This document shows positions 45,329 through 53,914 of a stretch of 64,000 nt of DNA, in pieces. A model generated the notes under the pieces. The model was not told the origin of the DNA, did not search any database, and worked only from the letters and a program-made list of their open reading frames with translations. The position numbers were made by a program, and so were the translations under genes. The first letter of the stretch is position 1; the number at the start of each line of letters is the position of its first letter. Origin of the DNA: Sporolactobacillus kofuensis (lineage in GTDB: Bacteria; Bacillota; Bacilli; Bacillales; Sporolactobacillaceae); the NCBI RefSeq assembly GCF_042660205.1, contig NZ_JBHSTQ010000004.1:205303-269302 (forward strand). Direction: 5' to 3'.

Positions 45329-45600
45329 AAATAACCCTCATTTCTTTCTGTTCTTTCTATACGTTATGAGTTGCTTCATTGTATTGTTCATTGACAGATC
45401 AGTTATCGTAGGTACGGTCCGCCTGACAATAGAGTAAAAAGTCTAGAATCTAGTAATGTATTTTATCATAACGTGTTTCCGACTTTTAATCTATGCCCTT
45501 TTGGAACGGTTTTACATGCGCTGAATAAATATAGAGAGGAATGCCTATGTATCGGCAATATGAGCATACCTCAAAAGTAGTAGGCGGGAAGGGTGGAACC

Positions 45601-46860
45601 ATGTTTGTCTATACTGTAAAGTCAGGGGACTCGTTATTTGGGATTAGCCAGAAATTTGATGTTCCTGTGAATACATTAAGAGCGGTAAACGGACTGACCG
45701 CAACAAATGTTGTAACCGGACAGTCCATATTGGTAACGACCGATGTCTATACTGTGCAACCAGGTGATAGTCTATGGATCATTTCGCGCATGGCTTATGT
45801 GCCACTGGAAGCTTTACGTCGGGCAAATCCGGGTATTAATCCTGAAAACCTCAGCCCGGGGCAGAAGATTAATTTACCAACAATCGAACGACATGTGGCC
45901 ACACATTTTAGTTATTCACAATTGCGTACGCCGGCAGTGGATCAGGCGCTGATCTCCGACCAAGCACCGTATCTCACCTATATTGGATTGTTTGAAATTC
46001 ATTTTAATTGGAATGGCGACCTCAGTACGCTCAATGATAATGCAGCTGTACTTGCAGCTTGGCGCGGAAGAGTGACACCGGTCATCACCGTGACGAACTT
46101 AACTGAGTCAGGATTCAATTCGGCACTTGTGCAACGGGTGGTGAACACACCGGATGTACAGCAAAGACTTATTGATAATATGATCAACTATGCAACGTCT
46201 AATGGCTATGGGGGAATTAATATTGATTTCGAAGGTGTACGGCCTGCAGATCGCAATGCCTTCGTTTTGTTTCTTCAGGCATTAAAGGAACGCACACAGG
46301 CAGCCGGGCTGAATCTCAGCATTGCTGTACCGGCCAAAACGAATGATACGGTTCCATGGGTGCGCGGTTATGATTATGCGGCGATCGGTGCTATTGTTGA
46401 TCAATTTTTTATCATGGCCTATGACTGGCATCATGCAGGGAGTGAGCCGGGGGCGACTGCGCCTATTCAGAATGTACGGGATACTGTGAATTATGCTGCA
46501 GGTTTGATGGATCGAAATAAAATAATCATGGGGACTCCTTTTTATGGCTATGATTGGGTGATTCCGTATTCTAGTGATACGCCGGGGCGTGCGATTACCA
46601 ATCAAGCAGCGATTAACTTGGCTATGAGTGAACAAGTACCGATTAATTATTCTGTGGCGGATCAAGCGGCTTATTTCTATTACACGGATGACAGTGGCCG
46701 CAATCATGTGGTCTGGTTCGAGGATACACGCAGTCTGTTCGCCAAATCGCAGATTGTCTATAACGCTCGCATAGGCGGTATCGGTACATGGCAGTTGAAC
46801 TTCGCTATGCCGCAATATCCATGGGTATTTACGCATTTCTTCCAAATAAGAAAGGTATAA
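45601..46860 (+). CDS. Spore germination lysin, LysM-GH18 (SleL/YaaH type)
   Basis: A 419-residue cortex-associated glycoside hydrolase. Two N-terminal LysM domains (YTVKSGDSLFGISQKF at 4-19 and YTVQPGDSLWIISRMA at 50-65) bind peptidoglycan; the GH18 domain (about 110-410) has GGINIDFEGV with catalytic Glu211 and FIMAYDWHH. This is the plan of SleL/YaaH N-acetylglucosaminidases that degrade cortex fragments during germination. Start is uncertain: ATG 45601 has AAGGGTGG upstream, whereas ATG 45547 has AGAGAGGA and would add 18 residues. There is no signal peptide, normal for spore-loaded YaaH. Confidence 0.92.
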   Translation: MFVYTVKSGDSLFGISQKFDVPVNTLRAVNGLTATNVVTGQSILVTTDVYTVQPGDSLWIISRMAYVPLEALRRANPGINPENLSPGQKINLPTIERHVATHFSYSQLRTPAVDQALISDQAPYLTYIGLFEIHFNWNGDLSTLNDNAAVLAAWRGRVTPVITVTNLTESGFNSALVQRVVNTPDVQQRLIDNMINYATSNGYGGINIDFEGVRPADRNAFVLFLQALKERTQAAGLNLSIAVPAKTNDTVPWVRGYDYAAIGAIVDQFFIMAYDWHHAGSEPGATAPIQNVRDTVNYAAGLMDRNKIIMGTPFYGYDWVIPYSSDTPGRAITNQAAINLAMSEQVPINYSVADQAAYFYYTDDSGRNHVVWFEDTRSLFAKSQIVYNARIGGIGTWQLNFAMPQYPWVFTHFFQIRKV

Positions 46861-46945
46861 TCGACTTGCATATCAAGTGAAAACGTACGCTATTCATGCT
46901 ATCGTAGAGCGAGAACGATAATGACATGAAAGCGAGTGGGATGAT

Positions 46946-47815
46946 ATGGCAGTGAGAACCATTGGATTCATTGGAACCGGGGTCATGGGCAAAGGAATGA
47001 TTCGCAATCTCATGAAGGCCGGCTTCACGCTTCAAGTATATAATCGGACGAAAAGCAAGGCAGATGACCTGATTTCAGAAGGTGCGATCTGGAAGGCGAG
47101 CCCATCGGAAGCTGCCGAAGGTGCAGACGCCGTCATTACAATGGTTGGCTACCCTAAGGATGTGTCTGCTGTTTATTTTGATGATGGGATCCTGGATCAC
47201 GCAAAGACCGGGGCCTATCTCATTGATATGACCACTTCCTCACCACAATTGGCAGTGAAAATTTACAAGGCCGCGAAGGAGAAAGGTCTGCATGCATTAG
47301 ATGCTCCGGTCTCCGGAGGCGATATCGGCGCGCAAAACGGAACTTTGTCGATTATGATCGGCGGCGATCAAGCGGATGCTGAGGTGTTGGCCCCGGTTTT
47401 TCAAGCGATGGGGAAAAAGATTGTCTATCAAGGTCAAGCAGGAGCAGGTCAACATACCAAAATGGCCAATCAAATCGCTATTGCGTCAAACATGATTGGT
47501 GTCGCTGAAGCACTTAGCTATGCAAAACATGCCGGGCTGGATACCGACAAAGTGATGGAGAGTATTGAAACGGGAGCTGCCGGAAGTTGGTCGCTGACTA
47601 ATCTCGGACGACGCATGCTCAAAGGTGATTTTGAACCAGGATTCTATATCAAACATTTAATCAAGGATGAGCGAATTGCTCTAGAATCTGCTGAAGCAAT
47701 GGGACTAGATACACCAGGACTGGCTTTGTCCAAGAAAATCTACGATGAGCTTGCCGAACAAGGCGAAGAAAACAGCGGGACACAGGCGATCTACAAAAAA
47801 TATTGGAAAGAATAA
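46946..47815 (+). CDS. ykwC: NAD(P)-dependent beta-hydroxyacid dehydrogenase, YkwC-like
   Basis: A 289-residue member of the 3-hydroxyisobutyrate dehydrogenase family. The Rossmann motif GFIGTGVMGKGM is at residues 6-17, the substrate motif DAPVSGGDIGAQNGTLSIMIGG near 117-138, and the catalytic Lys in GAGQHTKMANQIAIA near 171. It follows B. subtilis YkwC closely. Physiological substrate unknown. The start is ATG with GCGAGTGGG a few bases before it. Single gene with terminator. Confidence 0.9.
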   Translation: MAVRTIGFIGTGVMGKGMIRNLMKAGFTLQVYNRTKSKADDLISEGAIWKASPSEAAEGADAVITMVGYPKDVSAVYFDDGILDHAKTGAYLIDMTTSSPQLAVKIYKAAKEKGLHALDAPVSGGDIGAQNGTLSIMIGGDQADAEVLAPVFQAMGKKIVYQGQAGAGQHTKMANQIAIASNMIGVAEALSYAKHAGLDTDKVMESIETGAAGSWSLTNLGRRMLKGDFEPGFYIKHLIKDERIALESAEAMGLDTPGLALSKKIYDELAEQGEENSGTQAIYKKYWKE

Positions 47816-47829
47816 TTTTAGAACATAGA

Positions 47830-47871
47830 GAAACGATTACAACGCCAAACGTTGTGACCGTTTTTTTTTAG
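47830..47871 (+). terminator. Terminator after ykwC
   Basis: AACG..ACAACG-CCAAA-CGTTGT..CGTT stem followed by eight T. Confidence 0.85.
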
Positions 47872-47956
47872 ATAAGCACATTCATGACCGGCATTAGTGG
47901 CACGGGACACCGCTCGGATGAAAATATAAAATGCTCTATTTGCGTACAGGCTTATT

Positions 47957-48040
47957 CGTAAAAATGCTTCAAGGACGCGAGACGCCCGACACCCGAGATA
48001 AGCGAGTAACGGACGTATCATTGAAGCACAAGTTTGGTGA
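47957..48040 (+). repeat. Oriented intergenic repeat, copy I (short subtype)
   Basis: CGTAAAAATGCTTCAAGGACG, GCGAGACGCCCGACACCCGAG, AAGCGAGTAACGG, ATTGAAGCACAAG. ATGCTTCAA pairs with TTGAAGCA as an outer stem. No terminal GGGC hairpin. Confidence 0.7.
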
Positions 48041-48157
48041 TTAAAGCCGCATAAGTTGTGATAGCCAAGGACCGTGCTTCGCTCATTTTTTCTCATGCGT
48101 GATGCAATGCATGTTAAAATAAAAGAAATACTGAACGAACTTGAGGGGACTGAGTTG

Positions 48158-48532
48158 ATGAAAGGATTTATCGTTATAGGCGCCATTCTAGCATTCTTAT
48201 CGGTTGCGTTCGGCGCATTTGGTGCGCATGTTTTGAAAGCGCGACTTACTGAGCAAGATCTAGACGTATTTCAAACTGGGGTCCATTATCAGATGTTTCA
48301 TGCCATAGGTTTGATCATCATTGGTCTCTTGACAATGACTGTCTTCAGCGGTCAGAGTACGTTGCTTTCATGGTCCGGTTGGCTGATGTTTGCAGGTGTT
48401 CTTCTTTTTTCCGGAAGCTTGTATGCACTTACGCTTAGTGGTGTCCGGTTGTTAGGGGCGATTACACCGATTGGTGGCGTGGCCTTCCTCGTGAGTTGGG
48501 TACTTGTCGTGATCGCTGCACTGCGTTCATGA
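48158..48532 (+). CDS. ywdK: DUF423 membrane protein, YwdK
   Basis: A 124-residue protein with four membrane helices. FLSVAFGAFGAHVLKARL near the N-terminus and QMFHAIGLIIIG are the DUF423 hallmarks. Function unknown. The ATG at 48158 follows TTGAGGGG with good spacing; the frame continues to 48074 but the extra 28 residues are not family-like. It lies next to gerQ, as in B. subtilis, although here the two converge on a shared hairpin. Confidence 0.88.
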   Translation: MKGFIVIGAILAFLSVAFGAFGAHVLKARLTEQDLDVFQTGVHYQMFHAIGLIIIGLLTMTVFSGQSTLLSWSGWLMFAGVLLFSGSLYALTLSGVRLLGAITPIGGVAFLVSWVLVVIAALRS

Positions 48533-48555
48533 ACAGCAACAGTTAACCTGTATGT

Positions 48556-48596
48556 AATAAAACGGAGCATTCCTTTTCGGGGATGCTCTGTTTTGC
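48556..48596. terminator. Bidirectional terminator between ywdK and gerQ
   Basis: AAAACGGAGCAT/ATGCTCTGTTTT stem with a short internal mismatch. Confidence 0.82.
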
Positions 48597-48606
48597 ATGA
48601 GTATGG

Positions 48607-49143
48607 TTATTCTCTTCCTGATTGTGGTGGCCCATAAGGGTATTGATAGGTGATCGGTCCGGTGAATGTAATGTAATTCACGAAAACCATCGGAATCAAA
48701 TAGCGTACGCGCGTCTCTTCGTCTTCAATAATGACGTGGTCGCGTCCGGCAGCTTCAACTGTTCCTGTAAATGCTTTGGCATTCCATTCAGTATTGCCCT
48801 CAAAGGTGCAGTAGACAGTCGCTGTTTTTCCAAGATTGAGTCGTAAAATGTTTTCAATGTACGATTGTTCAACCAGTGGTAACGGCAATACTTGTGGAAC
48901 GGTCGGCTGAGCAACCGGCGGAGTAGCCTGTGGTGTTGGAATCGTATAGGAAGGATAAGGGTAAGGCAATGGCTGCGCCATCGGTGGTGCACCGGCTGGC
49001 GGCATCGCTTGTGCTTGAAATGGGAATGTACCGCTGCCGGTCTGTGGAGGTGTTTGTCTCGCAGCCTCCCAATTCGCTTGATTTGGATCGGAATTGAAGG
49101 CTGCGCCGTACGGCCAGCTGTCTGGTGGAAATTGAATGCCCAT
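48607..49143 (-). CDS. gerQ: Spore coat protein GerQ
   Basis: A 178-residue coat protein needed to localise or activate the cortex lysin CwlJ and cross-linked by transglutaminase. The N-terminal 100 residues are rich in Pro, Gln, Ala and Tyr (QTGSGTFPFQAQ, PYPYPSYTIPTPQ). The conserved C-terminal domain begins VEQSYIENILRLNLGKTATVY and ends around ITYQYPYG. The ATG at 49143 is preceded by AAGGAG 11 bases away; the GTG at 49155 overlaps that site. It forms an operon with cwlJ immediately upstream. Confidence 0.93.
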   Translation of the reverse strand: MGIQFPPDSWPYGAAFNSDPNQANWEAARQTPPQTGSGTFPFQAQAMPPAGAPPMAQPLPYPYPSYTIPTPQATPPVAQPTVPQVLPLPLVEQSYIENILRLNLGKTATVYCTFEGNTEWNAKAFTGTVEAAGRDHVIIEDEETRVRYLIPMVFVNYITFTGPITYQYPYGPPQSGRE

Positions 49144-49184
49144 GGTTAAATTCACTCCTTAATAATAAATGGATTGCATGTTCA

Positions 49185-49607
49185 CTAATAGACATCGGGA
49201 CATACAGATTGAGACGGTGAAAAGAAGCAGTGTGCTTTAAAACGCCCAGTGTTCCATTGGTTATACCATTGAGCAGGACATGCTCCTGATGGTTGAAAAA
49301 ACCAAAGGGCGTTTGATGCCGGATGAAAACGTTCACCCCTCAGTGCACGCTCGGCAAGACGTTTATCTTGTGAACGCGCGGCCTGGTAAAAGTACCCTTT
49401 TTGTGTCGCTTCAAATCCACCGGGACTTTGGAACACCATTTGCGGAATGGTTCTAATCCCTTCGAAGTCAAGACAGTTACCAAGGACACGGTTGACTCCG
49501 ACATTGCCAACCATCAGCATGCCGAGTTGCCCGTCTCCTTCGGCTTCTGCACGCATCAGCCTTGCCAGAAGGGAGACATCGCTTGAGTTATGTTGAACCA
49601 CGGCCAT
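49185..49607 (-). CDS. cwlJ: Spore cortex-lytic enzyme CwlJ
   Basis: A 140-residue Hydrolase_2 family protein that degrades cortex muropeptides on Ca-dipicolinate triggered germination. ARLMRAEAEGDGQLGMLMVGNVGVNR contains the probable catalytic Glu; ALRGERFHPASNALWFFQPSG and the Cys-containing C-terminus CPAQWYNQWNTGRFKAHCFF are typical. There is no signal peptide, as expected for a coat-located enzyme made in the mother cell. AAAGGAGG precedes the ATG by 11 bases. The cwlJ-gerQ pair, 41 bases apart, is a single transcription unit as in the B. cereus group. Confidence 0.95.
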   Translation of the reverse strand: MAVVQHNSSDVSLLARLMRAEAEGDGQLGMLMVGNVGVNRVLGNCLDFEGIRTIPQMVFQSPGGFEATQKGYFYQAARSQDKRLAERALRGERFHPASNALWFFQPSGACPAQWYNQWNTGRFKAHCFFSPSQSVCPDVY

Positions 49608-49851
49608 GGCTGTTCATACCTCCTTTGCAGGGCGTAAAAAGAAAATAAAGTGTAATAGGTATGGTCTTTCCTATTTTAAGTACACTTAAAGCCTATGCCG
49701 GACAGTACAAATGATGACAGATTGAGCACGGAATCTGTTCGTTTAGAAAGATGGAAAGAAGTAGTCGTTTAATAAGGAACTGCGAAGTTTGAGACAATGA
49801 GAATTTTTCCCGATACGTGTGATTTGTTTCGATATTTTCTCATCAAAGTAC

Positions 49852-49884
49852 ACAAAAAAGACACCGTTTCCGGTGCCTCTCATC
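49852..49884 (-). terminator. Terminator of hemQ
   Basis: On the minus strand GGCACCG-GAAA-CGGTGTC is followed by TTTTTTG. Confidence 0.78.
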
Positions 49885-49904
49885 TTCTGATTTTATCGAT
49901 TCCA

Positions 49905-50651
49905 TTAAAAGGACAGTTTTTGCCCAAAGCTTTCTTGGTTCAGCTGCGAGCCGACGAAGAACGGACCAAATTCTCCAAACCGGGCGCTGGCTTCATCAAA
50001 ACGCATTTCATACACGATCTTTTTAAATTGGAGAGGATCGTCAGAGAAAAGGGTGACGCCCCATTCCCAATCGTCAAAACCGACCGAACCGGTGATGATC
50101 TGATGAATTTTTCCCGCGTATTTACGCCCGATTTGACCGTGACTCTTCATCATTTCGCGCCGCTCTTCCATCGGGAGCATATACCAGTTATCACCATGTT
50201 CCCGTCGCTTGTCCATTGGGTAGAAGCAAAAGTAATCGGTCTTTGGCAAGATTGGTTTTAAACGTGCTTGAACACGCGGGTTCGCATAAGGATCGCCGCC
50301 GCTCTTTCCAAGATAATTACTTAATTCGACAACGGAAACAAAAGAATAAGCAGGATCTGTTACTTCAGCAAGCTTCGATTTATTAAATTCTGTCTCCAGA
50401 TCATGGAGCTCGTCCATGGTTGGGCGCAGTGAAATCATCACAAAATCAGCTTTCTGTCCAAGAACGGAATATAATGCAAAACTTCCGCCGTGTGCCTCTT
50501 CATTGATTTCTGATTGAGTGATCCATTGATTAAATTCCATTAAAGCGGACTGACGTTCCCATTCAGATTTTGTTTTCCACTCCGACCAGTTAATGGTTCG
50601 GAAATCATGAAGGCAATACCATCCGTCAAGTGTCTGTGCTGCTTCAGACAT
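49905..50651 (-). CDS. hemQ: Coproheme decarboxylase HemQ
   Basis: A 248-residue chlorite dismutase-fold protein that converts coproheme to heme b, the last step of the coproporphyrin-dependent pathway of Gram-positive bacteria. The catalytic Tyr144 (CFYPMDKRR), Lys148 and heme ligand His171 (MMKSHGQIGRKYAGKI) are all in the expected places, and the Arg of true chlorite dismutases is not. It lies divergent from pta, the same neighbour as in B. subtilis (ywfI-pta). Supplies heme for the oxidase encoded earlier in the window. Confidence 0.95.
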   Translation of the reverse strand: MSEAAQTLDGWYCLHDFRTINWSEWKTKSEWERQSALMEFNQWITQSEINEEAHGGSFALYSVLGQKADFVMISLRPTMDELHDLETEFNKSKLAEVTDPAYSFVSVVELSNYLGKSGGDPYANPRVQARLKPILPKTDYFCFYPMDKRREHGDNWYMLPMEERREMMKSHGQIGRKYAGKIHQIITGSVGFDDWEWGVTLFSDDPLQFKKIVYEMRFDEASARFGEFGPFFVGSQLNQESFGQKLSF

Positions 50652-50870
50652 CGTTAAACACCTCTTTTGTTCTTGCTCCTCTTAATATAGCATACATGAA
50701 GCTTAGGGGCAGAAGTACAAGAAAATAACTTTCCAAATGTAGGATCGGCAAATTTGGTTTATACTAAAATAAGGAAAATAATTAAAGGAATAGAGCAAAA
50801 GGAATTTGGGCTCAATTGTGCTTGAGTTCATCCTTTAATATAAATGAAGTGAAGAGGGGCGGCGTAATTA

Positions 50871-51863
50871 ATGGCAGACTTATTTGAACGAGTGAAGCGT
50901 GAAGTGAAGAAGGGCAAGCCATCCATCATCTTCCCTGAGAGTGACGACGTGCGTGTCTTGGAAGCTGTCAAGCAGCTTGCACAAGAAGACATTATCGTGC
51001 CGATTCTGGTGGGCAAGGCAGAACAAACCTCGAAGGACATTCAAGAGCTCGCTGCTGAACATAAGATCCTTTTCATGCACCCAGAAACAGATGAGGACAT
51101 GTCTTCGATGGTTAAAGCACTTGTCGCAAGGAGAAATGGTAAAACAAATGCGGAGCAGGCAGCTGAGTGGCTGAAGGATCCTTGTTACTACGGGACAATG
51201 CTTGTCTATATGGGCAGGGCGGATGGACTGGTTAGTGGGGCTGCACACTCTACAGCTGAGACCGTGCGTCCGGCTTTGCAAATTATTAAGGCTCAACCGG
51301 GGAAGAAACGTATTTCGGGATCTTTCATTTTAGTCAAAGGTGAAAAAGAATTTGTCTTCGCTGATTGTGGCATCAACATCTCTCCAGACAGCCAAACATT
51401 GGCGGAAATTGCTGTTGAATCAGCAGAAACCGCAACGATGTTCGGGATTAATCCGAAAATCGCGATGCTTAGCTTCTCTACAAAAGGCTCCGCAAAAGAT
51501 CCTTCTATTGATAAAGTCACGGAAGCCGTAAAAATTGTGAAAGAGCAAGCACCGGACTTGATGGTTGATGGAGAATTACAGTTTGATGCTGCTTATGTTC
51601 CGGAAGTGGCAGCGAAAAAAGCGCCGGATTCGCCAATTGCCGGGAAAGCCAATGTCTTTGTATTCCCAAACATTGATGCAGGAAACATTGGTTATAAGAT
51701 GGTTCAGCGTCTTGGTGGTTATACGGCAATTGGTCCAATTTTGCAAGGCTTGAATAAGCCGGTTAATGACTTGTCACGAGGCTGCTCGGCGGATGACGTC
51801 TACAAGCTAGCACTCATTACTGCAAAGCAAGCGTTAAATGCAGCGCAAACGCAAAATGCATAA
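50871..51863 (+). CDS. pta: Phosphate acetyltransferase
   Basis: A 330-residue short-type phosphotransacetylase that interconverts acetyl-CoA and acetyl phosphate in overflow metabolism. The N-terminus PSIIFPESDDVRVLEAV, the block GAAHSTAETVRPALQIIK, and the C-terminal signature VFVFPNIDAGNIGYKMVQRLG with PVNDLSRGCSADDVY are typical. Single-domain size equals B. subtilis Pta and lacks the N-terminal regulatory part of enterobacterial enzymes. AAGAGGGGCGG precedes the ATG. Confidence 0.97.
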   Translation: MADLFERVKREVKKGKPSIIFPESDDVRVLEAVKQLAQEDIIVPILVGKAEQTSKDIQELAAEHKILFMHPETDEDMSSMVKALVARRNGKTNAEQAAEWLKDPCYYGTMLVYMGRADGLVSGAAHSTAETVRPALQIIKAQPGKKRISGSFILVKGEKEFVFADCGINISPDSQTLAEIAVESAETATMFGINPKIAMLSFSTKGSAKDPSIDKVTEAVKIVKEQAPDLMVDGELQFDAAYVPEVAAKKAPDSPIAGKANVFVFPNIDAGNIGYKMVQRLGGYTAIGPILQGLNKPVNDLSRGCSADDVYKLALITAKQALNAAQTQNA

Positions 51864-51921
51864 ACACGTTTGCGAAGGCATGTAAGATGCGGACAACCAG
51901 ATAATCTAATAGTTAGCGCAG

Positions 51922-51973
51922 AAAAAACGACTCAAACCCGTCAGAAAAAGGACTTGAGCCGTTTTTTTTGTTG
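51922..51973 (+). terminator. Terminator after pta
   Basis: AAAACG-CTCAA/TTGAG-CGTTTT stem with a long loop, ending in eight T. Confidence 0.82.
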
Positions 51974-52003
51974 TCTCTAGATCGATGTTTTGTTTTTTGC
52001 ACG

Positions 52004-52032
52004 TAAAAAACGCCGCTAAATAGCGACGTTTC
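52004..52032 (-). terminator. Terminator of the 52.0-52.5 kb gene
   Basis: On the minus strand AAACGTCGCTA-TT-TAGCGGCGTTT with a single G/T, followed by TTTA. Confidence 0.82.
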
Positions 52033-52509
52033 TTATTTCCTTACAAAACCTTCTTCGTCCAGATATTCCACGGCTTCTTTGTAGGTACGGAAAGTACCAT
52101 CGAGCAGATCACCGGCATAAACATTCCATAACTCGTTATCATAGATGACTTCAAGCTCTTGCCTGCCACTCGGCGTTACCCAAATCTCATGATCATTTCC
52201 ATCAGCCGTTTCTTTTTCATAGACGCCTTCAGGCGAGTGGGCAAAAATAGCTTTCTTCAGCAATGTGCGTAGCTCATCCTCTGAGAAATCACGGATGTTC
52301 ACCAAACCTTTTGCATCTGCTTCATAACCTTCAATGTCCTTAGCAAAGACGTAGCCATTTCCATTGGGATGTAAATGATAGACAATATTCTTTTTCTCCG
52401 AGGCACTTCCCGGATACTGAAAATTGACGCGTCCAAGTGATACGTCCTTTTTTTCTAATTCGGGAAATGATTCAATAATCGCCAATTTTTGACTGTAATC
52501 CAGTAGCAA
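52033..52509 (-). CDS. Uncharacterised cytoplasmic protein
   Basis: About 158 residues, soluble and acidic, with no membrane segment or known catalytic motif. It contains NIVYHLHPNGNGYVFAKD, RDFSEDELRTLLKKAI and a C-terminal SGRQELEVIYDNELWNVYAGDLLDGTFRTYKEAVEYLDEEGF that looks like a small alpha/beta domain. I do not recognise a named family. The frame is open from ATG 52554, but TGC-TATAAT overlaps that codon as an extended -10 element, so transcription should begin after it; TTG 52509 with GGAGTGG eight bases upstream is the better start. Divergent from the yhc operon. Confidence 0.65.
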   Translation of the reverse strand: MLLDYSQKLAIIESFPELEKKDVSLGRVNFQYPGSASEKKNIVYHLHPNGNGYVFAKDIEGYEADAKGLVNIRDFSEDELRTLLKKAIFAHSPEGVYEKETADGNDHEIWVTPSGRQELEVIYDNELWNVYAGDLLDGTFRTYKEAVEYLDEEGFVRK

Positions 52510-52551
52510 AGAATTCACCACTCCAATTTCATTTTCTCCATTTGATCGGTT

Positions 52552-52582
52552 CATTATAGCATACCCTGCATCTGAAAGGTAA
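52552..52582 (-). promoter_or_regulatory. Extended -10 promoter overlapping the apparent ATG
   Basis: Read on the minus strand: TTACCT - 18 bases - TATAAT with TGC directly before the -10. Confidence 0.5.
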
Positions 52583-52626
52583 TGGCACCCAACGCGTTTT
52601 GTTCACAGCTAGTTCCCTCTGTTCAA

Positions 52627-52655
52627 TTGACAAAATGAATTCATTAGTGTACTAT
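52627..52655 (+). promoter_or_regulatory. Promoter of the yhcEFGHI-type operon
   Basis: TTGACA - 17 bases - TACTAT, about 40 bases before the first start codon. Confidence 0.75.
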
Positions 52656-52669
52656 CTAACTAATACAGT
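52646..52669 (+). promoter_or_regulatory. Candidate YhcF (GntR/YtrA-type) operator
   Basis: AGTGTACTA and TAATACAGT form an imperfect inverted repeat (7 of 9 positions) that overlaps the -10 element, a placement fitting repression. Confidence 0.45.
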
Positions 52670-52695
52670 GATATATATAAATGGGGGCTAAAAAC

Positions 52696-53493
52696 ATGAC
52701 GATTTGGTTTGCTTTATTTAAAAAGGAGCTGCGCCTTGGCTGGATGGCCTTTTTAATCTTTTTCATTCTCCAAGTCTTGCTTATGGGACTTGGCATTTTT
52801 CTAAATCTGCGATTCGGCTCAGATGCAGTTGTTGCTCCAGCGGTTATCGGGGTTATGCTTACGCTTTGTCTGATCCTCTATGTTCCGGTGTATCTGCTTT
52901 TTAACGTCATCCAAGAGCGGAAAACCTTTCATATTTGGATGCAGAATCCACTGCCGGCATGGGCGATGCTGCTAGCAAAAATGTCGGGAGCGGTCGCATA
53001 TTTGATTCTTTCCGGAGTTGTCATCGGTGGCTACACGTGGTTCGGTTTGACAAGAATCAGTGGTTTTCCAGGCGCATTATCACTCTCTCATTTGTCACTT
53101 CTGTGCGCGCTAATTTTGCTTTGGTTGAGCATCGGCGGCGGTGTTGGCTTCCTATTTCTATGGACGGTTTATCGGACGATGCGTTCACGGATCGGCAGAT
53201 GGTCCTGGCTGGTACTGATTGTCGGTATCGGCATTTACAGCTACGTGGACACCAAACTGACTCAGTCCGGCCTTATCAATGTGCTGACCCATTGGGGGCG
53301 TGTTCCGGAACGCTTTCTTTATGACTTTCTTGTTTCATCAGGATCAACGATTACGTCTCATGCCTTCAAGACTACTTTAGAATCCGGCTCAGACCCTTTT
53401 TACATCGGAAGCATCGTCTTTGATCTAATCATTACAGTGATTTTCTTTTTGATTACCGCTTGGTTGTCTGACAATGAACTGGAGGTATCCTAA
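52696..53493 (+). CDS. yhcE: Membrane protein, YhcE-like
   Basis: A 265-residue integral membrane protein with about six helices (LGWMAFLIFFILQVLLMGLGIFL first). It probably serves as a membrane partner of the ABC ATPases encoded downstream; by position and size it corresponds to B. subtilis YhcE. The stretch NVIQERKTFHIWMQNPLPAWAMLLAKMSG is characteristic of ABC-2 related membrane proteins of this operon type. The ATG at 52696 is preceded by GGGGGC; ATG 52681 would have no ribosome site. First gene of five. Confidence 0.78.
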   Translation: MTIWFALFKKELRLGWMAFLIFFILQVLLMGLGIFLNLRFGSDAVVAPAVIGVMLTLCLILYVPVYLLFNVIQERKTFHIWMQNPLPAWAMLLAKMSGAVAYLILSGVVIGGYTWFGLTRISGFPGALSLSHLSLLCALILLWLSIGGGVGFLFLWTVYRTMRSRIGRWSWLVLIVGIGIYSYVDTKLTQSGLINVLTHWGRVPERFLYDFLVSSGSTITSHAFKTTLESGSDPFYIGSIVFDLIITVIFFLITAWLSDNELEVS

Positions 53494-53536
53494 GTGAACA
53501 GGACTATAAAGAGCGACATCAAGGAGGCTAGCGAGC

Positions 53537-53914
53537 ATGGCACAACCCTTCAATCCGTCCGTGCCCATCTATCAACAGTTGTGCGAACGCATTAAAAATA
53601 AAATTATCCGCGGCGAACTCGGAATGGGCGAACGCTTGCCGTCCGTTCGAGATTTGGCAATTGAGTCAGAGGTGAATCCAAACACCGTGCAGCGTGCCTA
53701 CAAGGAACTGGAAGATACGCAAATTGTAGAAAAAAAGAGGGGCCAGGGAACCTTTGTTACTGAAAACCCGGCCATTCTTCAAAAGATGCGCGAGGAGCAA
53801 AAGATCAGCCATATCAATCGATTTGTGACTGAGATGCGCGAGATGGGCTACTCGGAAAAAGAAATGCTTCATGGTTTGCAAGATTACTTGGAGAAAAAGG
53901 AGGACAACAAATGA
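53537..53914 (+). CDS. yhcF: GntR family regulator, YtrA subfamily (YhcF)
   Basis: A 125-residue repressor. The winged helix-turn-helix fills residues 8-78 (PIYQQLCERIKNKIIRGELGMGERLPSVRDLAIESEVNPNTVQRAYKELE, cited in parts), followed by a short helical dimerisation tail (MREMGYSEKEMLHGLQDYLEKK) and no large effector domain, which defines the YtrA group. These regulators usually control the ABC operon that encodes them, in response to wall-active compounds. AAGGAGGC precedes the ATG. Its stop overlaps the next start (ATGA). Confidence 0.9.
   Translation: MAQPFNPSVPIYQQLCERIKNKIIRGELGMGERLPSVRDLAIESEVNPNTVQRAYKELEDTQIVEKKRGQGTFVTENPAILQKMREEQKISHINRFVTEMREMGYSEKEMLHGLQDYLEKKEDNK

Noticed and set aside
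45999..46845. Minus-strand ORFs of 62 and 187 residues
   Set aside because: Both lie inside the SleL-type gene on the opposite strand and have no recognisable features.
49797..50261. 154-residue plus-strand ORF
   Set aside because: It is antisense to hemQ, whose minus-strand protein is clearly conserved.
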